Shown here piece by piece: positions 8,100-16,890 of a stretch of 20,353 nt of DNA (positions are counted from its first letter, which is position 1; each line of letters starts with the position of its first letter). This DNA is from Sphaeroforma sirkka (lineage: Eukaryota; Opisthokonta; Ichthyosporea; Ichthyophonida). A program made the position numbers and the translations under genes. The DNA is taken from the NCBI GenBank assembly GCA_001586965.3, contig LUCW03001842.1, forward strand, positions 1 to 20,353, in the 5' to 3' direction. The notes beneath the pieces were generated by a model, which saw nothing but the letters and a program-made list of their open reading frames with translations, searched no databases and had not been told where the DNA came from.

Positions 8100-9147
8100 A
8101 GGTACGACCTCTCATCCGAGTGTTGATATGTGTCATATGAGTTAGAGCACCCCGAATAGTAGTATCGTTCGCAACGGTCTTGCGAGACTCTAGAATTTCA
8201 CGGTCATGGGCATCTTCAAAGAAAGCGTCAAGTATATTCGTATGCAATTGGCGCCAGGGTAGGGCTTTTCAGTTGGGCTCATAGGCCTTCAAGATAGTTT
8301 TCCATTCCTCTGACTCACAGAAATGAATAAAGGCATTCATCATCTGCTTATCTTTAAGGCTGACAGACTCCTTAAGTTGGTCAAAGGCCTTCAGGTTCTC
8401 CACTGTACTCTCATTGGTAGAGAAATTGACCTCAGTCTTCGCGTTACCTAACTGCTTTATAAAGCTTGGTTCGAAGCGTTTACGAGGTTCACGCTCAGTG
8501 CTACGGGCTGCTAGTGCCAAGATGGATCTTATCTCCCTTCTCTTGTTATCGATTAGATAGCGAATGTTATCCGCTTTCTTATCGTAAAGATCAGGTTGCA
8601 TACCAGAACGTTTTAGCCTGAGACGTTGTTGTCTGGTTCTCACTTCATCGCATTCAGAGTTAGAGTGGGTACTCTCTAGTGAGGTACTGGTATAACGATT
8701 ACCAAAGTCGTGGTTACCAGGGTTAGATGGTAAATGAGGATCGATGTTATGAGGGTGGTAAGCCTCATCGATATCCATACGATCATAGCCGCTGACAGGG
8801 TTATGTTTGTCGAGAGGGTGGTCGATTGGAACTTCCGAGCTATAGAGATTAAATCTTGAGGTTGTATCCACTTCACCAGCGGTAACTGGTTCAGTGGTAA
8901 CCCTGTTGGCTGGTACGCTGGTGAGTTTTTCCGCGCCAGTTGAGACCTCCTCTTCCAAGGCTTTAGGGTCCGACGAGTCATCCTCAGAGGTTTCCTCAGA
9001 ACCAAGCTCAGAAACGGCGTCATGTGAAGCTTCAACGGCAGGCTCAGTACCAGAAGGACCAGTGTTCCTAGTAACCTCAGGAACCTCAACAGGCTTAGCA
9101 GGCTTAGAGCTGGCGGGCCCCTTGCCTTTAGAATTTCCTTTAGCCAT
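8100..9147 (-). pseudogene. gag: gag, nearly intact, uninterrupted subfamily II form (element 2)
   Basis: The ATG at 9147 opens 292 codons to a TGA at 8269-8271. Beyond it the same frame continues to 8100 with the conserved ALTHMTHINTRM region, where the internal deletion cuts it. The TGA replaces the TGG of element 3 (EPNWKALPW) by one base. Order of parts: MAKGNSKGKG N-terminus, acidic Ser/Glu-rich stretch (about residues 40-75), and a helical core with FNLYSS, DHPLDKHNPV, NKRREIRSIL and FIHFCESEEW. It lacks the 459 bp insertion of elements 1 and 3, so it is the reference for the unmodified gag. It also has AAAGAAAG where those copies have an eight-A run, so its frame is unbroken there. Confidence 0.88.
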
Positions 9148-9334
9148 AGAAATAGCCCAAGAACAGAAAAATTAATAAGGTTTAGGTATAGTAACTAGCG
9201 TGTAGCTTACTTTAGGGTAGTATAGCCACTATGAGGTAGTATAAAATACTTACAGTCCTGTCGCTAGATAGTAAGCAATTTATAGACAGTCTATAAGAAG
9301 TACACTACGGTAACTACTAATTAACTGAAAAATA
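9148..9334 (-). other. 5' leader of element 2
   Basis: The leader is 187 bp, longer than in elements 1 and 3 because of extra sequence at 9165-9280. The LTR-proximal part, TATTTTTCAGTTAATTAGTAGTTAC on the minus strand in shortened form TATTTTTCAGTTA, is kept. No canonical TGG primer-binding site is seen. Confidence 0.6.
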
Positions 9335-9826
9335 TGTAAACTTTGATAGATATTTCTATGTATTAAACTATGTTATATAAACTAAGATACAATTCAAGTC
9401 AGTTAGGATTTAGCAGTGGTAGCTTGTGTAAGAATGACCGGGGCTGCCTCTTGGTAAGAGCCTTAATATCCTCAATCACATAGGATGTACCTCTAGCTAT
9501 TCTTTATTAAATAATTTTCACTTGAGGTACTAAGTGTTCATAACCATATGCCTAATTTGTAAATAAACATAATAACGTAAGTCAAGTTAATACATTGGCT
9601 AATATAATAAAGTTCTATCTGAAGAAAAGTTAAAAGGAAAAGACTTATTGGATTTTGGAGATTGGCGGCAAGAACAAAACCTGTAAGTAGTAGATCAGAG
9701 ATGATAAAATTTAGTTTATAGTATCCTACATCTACTATCGTCTCAGATAGCTCCCAGTAAATGAGTCATACCAAATACGTAGGCTATTGAAGCCATCAAA
9801 GTGAACTTAGAACACTTTGGAAATAT
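9335..9826 (-). repeat. LTR C, truncated (5' LTR of element 2)
   Basis: It starts TGTAAACTTTGATAG and belongs to subfamily II with LTR B. It runs to the GGAAATAT motif and then passes directly into the first base of LTR D. About 100 bp, including its TACA end, are missing. Confidence 0.88.
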
Positions 9827-10421
9827 TGTAAACTTCGATGGAAATTACTAGGTTTCAAACTATATTAAACTAAAATACAATTTAGTCAGTTAGGATTTAG
9901 CAGTGGTAGCTTGTGTAAGAATGATCGGGACTGCCTCTTGTTAAGAGCCTAAATATCCTCGATCACACAGGGCGTACCTCTAGCTGTTCTTTATTGAATA
10001 ATTTTCACTAGAAGTACTAAGTGTTCATGACCACTTGCCTAATTTGTAAATAGACATAATAACGTAAGTCACGTTAATACATTAGCTGATATAAATAAAG
10101 TTCCATCTGAAGAAAAGTTAAAAAAAGAAAAAGACTTATTGGATTTTGGAGATTGGCGGGAGGACCAAAATCTATAAGTAGTAGTTCGGAGATTATAAAA
10201 TTTAGTTTATAATATCCTACATCTACTAATGTCTCAAATAGGTCCAAGTAGATGAGCCATACCAAATACTCAGGCTATTGGAGCCATCAAAGTGAATTTA
10301 GAACACTTTGGAAATATTGGAAAAAGAGCTTGTACTAAATTATTTAAAATACAAAAAAAAACCAATGTATTATCTCAATTGATCTTGATATTTTAGACTG
10401 ACCGGAGGCCGTATTTCTACA
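9827..10421 (-). repeat. LTR D, complete (3' LTR of element 3)
   Basis: It is 595 bp, from TGTAAACTTCG to GTATTTCTACA. It carries the TATA-like box (10204-10213), AATAAA (9990-9995) and the conserved stem-loop. It differs from LTR E by several one-base indels and lacks the patch seen near the right end of E. Confidence 0.93.
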
Positions 10422-10434
10422 TAGCCCCCAGTAG
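10422..10434 (-). other. Polypurine tract of element 3
   Basis: The minus strand reads CTACTGGGGGCTA directly before the 3' LTR. This is the expected place for the primer of plus-strand DNA synthesis. The same bases adjoin LTR B. Confidence 0.7.
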
Positions 10435-10548
10435 CTTTTAGAACTACGAACGTACGTTAAGATACGATCTAGTTGGTAAAGCGAAAACCAAAGTAAAAAC
10501 GGTTTCGGTCATGACTTATCGAGTAAGTATGTGCCTATATGTACGAGT

Positions 10549-12291
10549 TCAAGACTCATGTTGTACTCTATGTCGTTTAGTATTTGGTCCAGTAACCATT
10601 TCCGATGTAGGCGCCTTACGTTTATTATTTGGTAAGGTAATAGCCAAAGGCTGTTCTTCATTAGTAAGTAAGTTTGAACAATTTTCTGCACTGTTGGTAA
10701 GCAGATCAGAAAGTTTAGTCACGTAGGAAGTAGGTGGCAAATAGGGAATTTCAGATCCGTCAGGGTTTGTAGTCACCTGAGGAAACCCTTTTCGTTTATC
10801 TCGTGTGTTCTTATGTAAACGCTTATTCCATTTCTTATTAAAGATACGAAGAAAGTCGCGAGATTCACGAAATGCATCGGAGGTTAGCCAAGCTACTGTC
10901 CCATCCATGAAACGGGTCTTGTAGTAAGTGTAACCGTCTTCGGATGTTTTGTCAATTATATCTTTGACTTGTGACTCCATAACTGGTACATCAGAATCAA
11001 ATGAGCGAGCGAATGAGAGTTCGGAGGTAGGGATACGGTGAGTGCCTAGATTGGTTGCGCTAGTACCATCAATGTTATTCACTTCGTAAGTATCACTCTT
11101 CTCATCATGGTAGGAAATAACAAAAGGTCCTATCGTCTTAGAAGAGAGTTCGGTAACGTTGGCGTTTCGATTTATAATGTTAACGTAATCGCCGACTTTG
11201 AACTGAACAATGTTCTTAGTGTTATTCCATCGGTCATACGCTTTAAGTAGGACGCGATTCTTGTGCTCGAGTAAACAGGGGTAAACAACGTTCTGCATAT
11301 GCTCGATCTTTTGTAGCCACGGGGTAGCGTGTTTCTCGGGCGCAGTTTTATCAAACGTTGCTTGTAATTCACTATAGCGGCCAAAGAAATAGTGAAACGG
11401 AGTGTTCCAGTTTGGATTCATGCAGTTATTCATTTGAGTCTGAACCCATTTCAAATGATATAAGGCCACATATCCTCAACGTCGTCTAGTGCGGTACGCA
11501 AGAGTTTCTTAAGTTCTCTATGACGTGTCTCATTTGCACCCTGCGTTTGAGGTTTGTAAGGAACACCACGCCTATGGGTCATGCCTGATACGAGTATAAG
11601 TGCCTCCATTACGTCGGTACAAAACTCACTACCGTTATCAGAACATAGTACTACTCGGGGAAACCGAAGTCATTAAAGACGTGATAGCATAATTCTGCCA
11701 CTGTTTGTGGACGTTTGTTCGGTATTGCATAAAGCAAGTTATAGCCCGAAGCCACACATAAGAAATGACAGATATATACATCGCCAGTATGCTTGGATCG
11801 CGGGAGTTTAACCAAATCGACTATGACTCGGCGCATCGGTTGGTCTTCTGTCACACTTTTAGGGGTGCCCAACCGTATCGCTTGATCTGGTTCTTTTCAC
11901 AATCAGTACAGCGTCGGTATACTTCACGTATGGTTTCTTTCAGCGCCGGGTGATCAAGCCCTGCACGAATAGCCATTTTATAAGTATGCTCATATGCTCG
12001 ATGCGTTAAATTATGTATAATTTTAACTCTACTTTCGAGCTCCTCTAAGTCAGTCAGATTCTGCGTAACGCTGGCTGGATGAACCATAGTCCTGTTGGAA
12101 AGGGCAACCTCAGTATCAGGAGGGGTAGAGTCCTGAGATACATAATTGACAACATTGGATTGTTGAAGTATCTTCTTCAGTTGTTTCGCAACTCCTGGCT
12201 GTTCTTTAAGCAGCGCTTTAAGTAGTTGAGTGCGAGCTTCAGGTTCTCTTAGAGTTTTGAGTCTTTGATCCATGGCCTTAGCTAGTTCCAT
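10549..12291 (-). pseudogene. pol: Integrase with GPY/F and chromodomain-like tail (element 3)
   Basis: The N-terminal piece (11851-12291) has a zinc finger H-x4-H-x25-C-x2-C ending RRCTDC. The core follows in two frames: first Asp in VIVDLVKLP at 11816-11818, second Asp in SDNGSEF at 11637-11639, Glu in ANETRHRELK at 11529-11531, giving the D-35-E spacing of retroviral-type integrases. An extra C in a C run near 11,655 and an added AT near 11,463 break the frame. The last piece (10549-11469, 306 codons) has a GPY/F module around residues 91-130 (GPF at 114-116) and a chromodomain-like segment at 164-215 with YYKTRF and a Trp at 194. In chromoviruses such a tail directs insertion to modified chromatin. 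Two basic clusters (NNKRK, TKRHR) near the C-terminus may be nuclear signals. Confidence 0.9.
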
Positions 12292-13013
12292 GTTTTTTTA
12301 CGATCTAATGCCGTTTCAATCGGCATTACCTCGACTGCAATCTTGTTGGGTGCATGTGTTGTACGAGTCTTGAGCTTTTGTTCAAACTCTTTAGACTCCT
12401 CTAGTTTAGCTAAGAATTCGGTTGAGGGTTTCCACTTAGTGGTACCTGCAGACCCGATGCGACAAACAATGGTGTGTTTCCAAGGCGTCTTCTTAATAGA
12501 ATAGGATCCCTGATACAAGAACGTGTCGGTTTCACGGTCGACATAAATAGGTTCGTCTTGAATCATATTAATTAAATCACGTATCCATGGGTCGGAGTTA
12601 CGTAAGGGACAACACAGCGTAATGGTAGATTTAGTAATATTAACATAATTTAACAACTGTGCGATAAGTTGACAAGGTGGGTTAGCCCACGCATTATGCT
12701 TTGATAAGTCAAGCTGAAATGCATCACCTTTAGGATGAGTCAACGACCTATATTCAGAAACCTGTTTGTTATGTTCTGCGGCGAACATATCAACAGTAAA
12801 TGGACCCCATCGTGATTGAGCGAGGTTAAACCATTTCTTATTTAGCATCCAATCGGTTGCTAATAACTCTTTGACTGTTTTCTGGTAGTCGGGCACAAGT
12901 CGAGAGAGCATGTCAGGAAGATGGTTATGTATTCCTGGAATGTGTGTTATATTAAAAGCGAACTTGGCAATAATGTCATGCCAGCGGCTCACCAACTGTG
13001 AATCAGGGTTCAT
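12282..13013 (-). CDS. pol: RNase H end plus Dam-like methyltransferase module (element 3)
   Basis: This 243-codon frame is intact, unlike its neighbours. Residues 1-40 finish RNase H, with THIPG and the LPDMLSR motif that carries the last catalytic Asp. Residues about 58-185 hold a separate domain with WGPFTVDMFAAEHN (69-82), a conserved DAF (97-99), and NAWANPPC (107-114). The D-x-F-A-x-x-x-N and NPP pattern is that of the phage/Dam-type adenine methyltransferase-like module known from DIRS-type retrotransposons. The usual NPP[Y/F] is NPPC here, so methylation activity is doubtful. The frame ends ten bases into the integrase frame after a seven-A run, so it probably was continuous with integrase. 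The initial Met is internal to pol; the true start is upstream in RNase H. Confidence 0.75.
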   Translation of the reverse strand: MNPDSQLVSRWHDIIAKFAFNITHIPGIHNHLPDMLSRLVPDYQKTVKELLATDWMLNKKWFNLAQSRWGPFTVDMFAAEHNKQVSEYRSLTHPKGDAFQLDLSKHNAWANPPCQLIAQLLNYVNITKSTITLCCPLRNSDPWIRDLINMIQDEPIYVDRETDTFLYQGSYSIKKTPWKHTIVCRIGSAGTTKWKPSTEFLAKLEESKEFEQKLKTRTTHAPNKIAVEVMPIETALDRKKTWN

Positions 13014-13260
13014 ATCTTTTAAGTATGTTAAAGACTTTGATCACAGGCGACAGTAAAGTAACTTCCATAAAGGTAGTCTTTAAACTGTCTTAGCGCAGTA
13101 ACTATAGCAAGGAGCTCTTGTTTAACGGTAGGGTAATTCCGTTGACTCTCTTATTATAACTCTTGCTAAAGAATTGTATGTAGCGCGGTTTACCATTTAT
13201 CGTTTGGTAAAGCACTCCACCTACCGCTCGATCTGAAGCGTCGGTTGCTACTTGAATGGG
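13014..13260 (-). pseudogene. pol: RNase H domain, frame-broken (element 3)
   Basis: RNase H degrades the RNA strand after reverse transcription. In three frames the minus strand reads VATDASDRAVGGVLYQ, then GKPRYIQFFS, then YPTVKQELLAIVTALRQFKDYLYG and FTVACD, all typical Ty3/gypsy RNase H motifs including the first catalytic Asp (DASD) and the Glu of KQELL. One-base losses near 13,250, 13,140 and 13,035 split it. The last break separates it from the intact downstream frame starting at 13,013. Confidence 0.85.
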
Positions 13261-13944
13261 ACACCATCCACAGGGTACTGCATGATGGGTGCGTCCATTA
13301 CTTTACTTTTGACTAGTTTAAATGCATCATCACATTCTTTAGTCCAAAGCTTTCCCAAAGGTCCTTTGTGCAGCCGTAGGTGACTGAAAGGCTTTAAGTA
13401 ATGAGAAAGATGCGGTACCGAATCCGAGAAGAAGTTAACAAACCCACACACAGAGTTTCACATCTCTTCCAGTAATTGGTGTTGATAAATCCAACAGAAA
13501 CTGTTTCTTGCCAGGATCAATTTCTACCCCTGCTGCAGATACTTTGTAGCCAAGTAAGTGTATAGTATCTTTAGCAAAAGAACACTTGTCTTCGTTAATC
13601 TTAAGTTTAGCATGATTAAGTCGCTTTAAGACTTCTTTAACGAGTTTAGCATGTTCATGTGCTGTCTTTGTAAAGATAACTATATCATCTAAATAGACTG
13701 ATACGTTATACGACAGGTCCGCAAATAGTTCCATCATAACTTGTTGGAAGAAAGAAGGTAACATGTGTAAGCCTTCAGGTGCACCTTTAAACTGGTACTT
13801 CTTACCTTGCCAAGTAAAGGAAAAGTATTTCCTATGAGGCTCATATATCTGTAGTTGATGGAATGCAGCTTTTAAGTCTATCTTGGAAAAGATAGTCGCA
13901 CCTCCATTTTGCGTAGTATCTCGCTTATCTTAGGTAAGGGAAAA
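13261..13944 (-). pseudogene. pol: Reverse transcriptase catalytic region (element 3)
   Basis: RT copies the element RNA. Motif A reads FSKIDLKAAFHQL with the Asp codon at 13876-13878. Motif B is the unusual GAPEGLHMLPSFFQ. Motif C is VYLDDIVIF with YLDD at 13684-13695. The thumb/connection piece (13248-13451) has WTKECDDAFKLVK. Frames change near 13,445 and 13,905; the latter reflects a missing G in GAGGTGCG that is shared with element 1. Element 4 keeps this spot as GAAGGGGCT in frame, which supports loss in the ancestor of elements 1 and 3. Confidence 0.88.
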
Positions 13945-14772
13945 CTAATGTTGCGGAATTAGTTTGTTGATTGGCGACAGGTCTAGTACTACTCTTGTTT
14001 TACTAAACGTTCCATCAGATTTATATTGATCGACCGCTAAGAGAGCTAAGTTAACTGGGGTTGCATCATAATTGATTTCAATTAGACCCTGTTTTAACCA
14101 ATCTTCGATTTGGGTTTTGACAACGTCTTTGTGTCTCCAACTCACGTAGTTATGTGAAGGACACTTTAACTTAGAGAAGTCGACGTTTGTTAAGTCAAGT
14201 CTAACGTACCCATTAGAGAACTTAAACATACACCAGTCAGTTATTGCAATCTTCCTGTTTTGTATAATTAAGTCCATAATTATATCGGTGAAGTGCGGAA
14301 TCATATCCTTTGCTTCACCTTCCGGAGGTTTAGGTATCTTTAACATATTATCATCTGACTGATCTTTATTCGGGTCCAGCCCATTAGGCAGACCAGTGAG
14401 TGTTATACCTAAACTGAGAAGATCAGTCATACCTATAATTAAATCGTATTTCTGAGACATGTCAGTAACGATTAGGTGAGTCTTCACTTCTCTTCTATCT
14501 GACAGCATTATGTGTGCATAGTCAATGGCTTGTTCGCAAGTAGTAACTTTGCCATTTCCCAAGATTAAATCAGTTGTTTCGTTATGGACAGCCATATCTG
14601 TAGCGTAGGCTACTCGGCATGAGATAGCAGAGACTTCAGCCCCTGGATCAAATAGTGCCATAACTTTTTCTCCATTTACGAAAACTGTTTGAAAGATACG
14701 TTCATCTCCTTTGGTATAGATTTTATTGAACATTTTCTCATAATCTTGCTCTAGTGCGCACATATGGTACTG
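13945..14772 (-). pseudogene. pol: Aspartic protease and N-terminal RT, 272-codon open piece (element 3)
   Basis: The frame from the Met at 14763 (three sense codons after the TGA) stays open to 13945. Residues about 27-125 are the protease: FVNGEKVMALFDPGA with the active-site motif DPGA at 39-42, then LILGNGK and YDLIIGM-DLL. The D-P-G in place of D-S/T-G is unusual and is shared with element 1. Residues from about 185 begin RT, with NYVSWRHKDVV and RVVLDLSPINKL (the first conserved RT block). It stops where ACATGG of element 1 has become CAACATTAG. The start is not a true initiation site if gag and pol are joined by readthrough. Confidence 0.85.
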
Positions 14773-14775
14773 TCA
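14773..14775 (-). other. In-frame TGA between gag and pol (element 3)
   Basis: The codons GTT AAG CAC TGA CAG TAC CAT ATG keep a single frame across the gag/pol border, exactly as at 961-963. Both copies therefore preserve a same-frame stop rather than a frameshift at this place. Confidence 0.5.
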
Positions 14776-16086
14776 GTGCTTAACTTGGACGTCTGGTAAG
14801 TCCTTGCAATCCTCTTTGTGCCAACCGTTAGTACCCTTGCAAGTAGCACACTCTTTCATATAGTGTCCAAAATCTGGCTTGCCTGGTGCACACTTAACAG
14901 GGTCGTGTCTACCATTCCACTTGCCATTACGTTTTGTGAGGTTGTAACCACACTTCTTGCAAGGCGCTCTCACCTTCTTATCACCTTCGGTTCGGTAGAA
15001 GTAGAGCCAGTACCCCTCCAGTAGTAGTGCGAGGTTTCTTAGTACTACGCGCAGTATTAGTCTCTACTGCGTTTCGCTTAGTGGGCTGGGTGTAGCTCGT
15101 GGTACTAAGTACTCTAGTAGAGGAATTGGTATGCTTGTGTACTATCTTCTCAAAGACAGACCAAGGCATAGATCGCAAATCACCATAGGCGATGATGTCA
15201 TCATTGACTTTCTTAAAGAGGTTAGCTCCCAGAGTCTCCATCATCTGACAAATTAATAAATATTCGCCAGTATAGGTACGACCACCCATCCGAGTATTCA
15301 TATGTGTCATATGAGCTAGAGCACCTCGAATAGTGGTATCGTTCGCAAAGAACTTGCGAGACTCTAGAAGTTCACGGTCACGTGCATCTTCAAAAAAAAG
15401 GTGTTAAGTATATTATCACGCAACTGGTGCCAGGGTAGGGCTTTCCAGTTGGGCTCATGAGCCTTCAAGATAGTTCGCCATTCACCTGGCTCACAGAAAT
15501 GAATAAAGGCATTCATCATCTGCTTATCCCTAAGGCTGGCAGACTCCTTAAGTTGGTCGAAGGCCTTCAGTGTCTCCACTGTACTCTCATTAGTAGAGAA
15601 ATCGACCTCAGCCTGCGCGTTACCTAGCTGCTTTATAAAGCTTGGTTCTAAGTGTTCACGAGGCTCATGCTCAGTGCTACGGGCTGCTAGTGCCAAGATG
15701 GTGTCTATTTCCTTTCTCTTGTTATCGATTAGATAGCGAATGTTATCCGCTTTCCTATCGTCAAGGTCAGAGTCATTCAATAGACGGTCCTCAAGGACTT
15801 GCATACCAGAGCGTAATAGCCTGAGACGAGTATGTCTGGTTCTCACTTCTCATCCTCAGGATTAGAGCGGGAACTCTCTAACGAGGTACTGGTGTAGCGA
15901 TTGCCAAAATCGTGATTACCAGGGTTAGTTGGCAAATGAGGGTCGATATTACGAGGATGGTAAGCCTCATCGAGTTCCATACGATCATATCCTCTGACAG
16001 GGTTAGGTTTGTCAAGAGGATGGTCGATGGTAGCATCAGAGCTATAGAGATTAAATTTTGAAATATTATCTCTCGCCAGTGGTAAC

Positions 16087-16161
16087 TGGCTTAGTGGTAA
16101 ACATACTGGCTGGTAAACCAGTAGGTCTCGGGTTCGAAACCCGGCCCGAATTTTTTTTTTT
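16087..16161 (+). other. tRNA-like sequence at the edge of the gag insertion (element 3 copy)
   Basis: It has the same A-box-like (16087-16097) and B-box (16131-16141) sequences as at 2267-2338, followed by 11 T instead of 8. The tRNA-like bases are otherwise identical between the two copies. It is not an intact tRNA gene. Confidence 0.55.
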
Positions 16162-16573
16162 CTTCTTCGGTATAGGAAGAATATCAGCCAAGTGGGACAC
16201 GATAGAGGGGTCCACAACTGCTGCTGCCGCTAGCTCCTTCAAGAGCGCTTCAGTGCGGTTCAATTGGCGTCGAGATTGAGAGGATCCAACCACTCGTTGT
16301 CGAGTTATGGCGTCCTCAGCTTCGGCCCCAAGATTTGAGCTGAATGGAATGGCTTCTCCATCGATGGCGAAACCGAAATTTTCGGACAGGTCCAATACTT
16401 CCTTTTCACGCCGGATTTGTGCTGGAGTGTCCTTTAGATGTGGAGTTATAATGCCCCCCGACATTCGTATCCACGAATTTTCCAGCCTTTCGACGTTTAT
16501 CCCCAATATTTGACGGCACGTGGTCAGGGGGGGCAAGCTGGGGTCCTGAGCTTCACTCCTAGGTGATACACGG
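16115..16573 (-). other. In-frame 459 bp insertion inside gag (element 3 copy)
   Basis: This copy is 459 bp, 153 codons, with no stop in the gag frame, and gag sequence is in the same frame on both sides. Element 2 gag lacks it. Compared with 2295-2751 it has seven rather than nine G near 16,510 and six rather than five C near 16,455, so the two copies encode different frames over about 20-30 codons. The codon texture is like that of a real protein in the middle part (KDTPAQIRREKEVLDLSENF). I cannot assign a family. Confidence 0.78.
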
Positions 16574-16809
16574 ACGCTGGCGAGCCTTTCCGCGGTAGTA
16601 GATACCTCTTCTTCCAAGGCTTTAGGATCCGACGAGTCATCCTCAGAATAATCCTCTGTACCAACCTCAGAATTTGCTTCCCCAACAGTATCCTCGGCAG
16701 GCTCAACTCCAGACAGGCTAGGTGTTTCCACAGGGACCTCAGGAACCTCGGCAGGCTTAGCAGGCTTAGAGCTAGCGGCTCCCTTGCCTTTAGAAGTACC
16801 CTTAGCCAT

Positions 16810-16890
16810 AGTATTTTTGCTGGATAGTAAATCGATGTCAGACAGTCTAGAAGCAGTACACTACTGTAACTACTATATAACTGAAAAATA
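16810..16890 (-). other. 5' leader of element 3
   Basis: Eighty-one bases lie between LTR E and the gag ATG. It includes ATCGATGTCAGACAGT at 16831-16846, which recurs with one change inside LTR E. No TGG primer-binding site adjoins the LTR. Confidence 0.6.

Larger units (their letters stand above)
4826..9826 (-). mobile_element. Element 2: internally deleted LTR retrotransposon, subfamily II
   Basis: It is bounded by LTR B (left, 3' LTR) and LTR C (right, 5' LTR), which share subfamily-specific bases such as ATTTCTATGT and AAACTATGTTATATAAACTAAG. The internal region is 3251 bp against about 6.47 kb in element 3. It retains the polypurine tract, integrase and chromodomain region, and gag. The segment matching element 3 from about 12,110 to 15,273 (all of MT-like module, RNase H, RT, PR and zinc knuckle) is gone, and repeat R occupies the junction. 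LTR C lacks its last ~100 bp, where LTR D begins. Confidence 0.88.
14776..16809 (-). pseudogene. gag: gag with two-knuckle nucleocapsid domain (element 3)
   Basis: The ATG at 16809 opens MAKGTSKGKG and stays open for 247 codons to 16066, through the whole 459 bp insertion in the gag frame. A lost GA in a GAGAGA stretch near 16,072 then gives TAA. The frame shifts again at a lost base near 15,848 and at the eight-A run near 15,392-15,399. Pieces at 15364-15846 and 14981-15310 carry the core and C-terminus. The tail at 14776-14973 has CKKC-x14-H-x4-C followed by CATC-x6-H-x3-C, two zinc-knuckle-like motifs expected to bind the element RNA. Two lost bases near 15,015 and 14,990, present in element 1, separate this tail from gag. 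Confidence 0.85.

Noticed and set aside
12459..12842. A host DNA methyltransferase or restriction-modification gene
   Set aside because: It is fused in frame to RNase H and next to integrase inside a retrotransposon, so it is a pol module.
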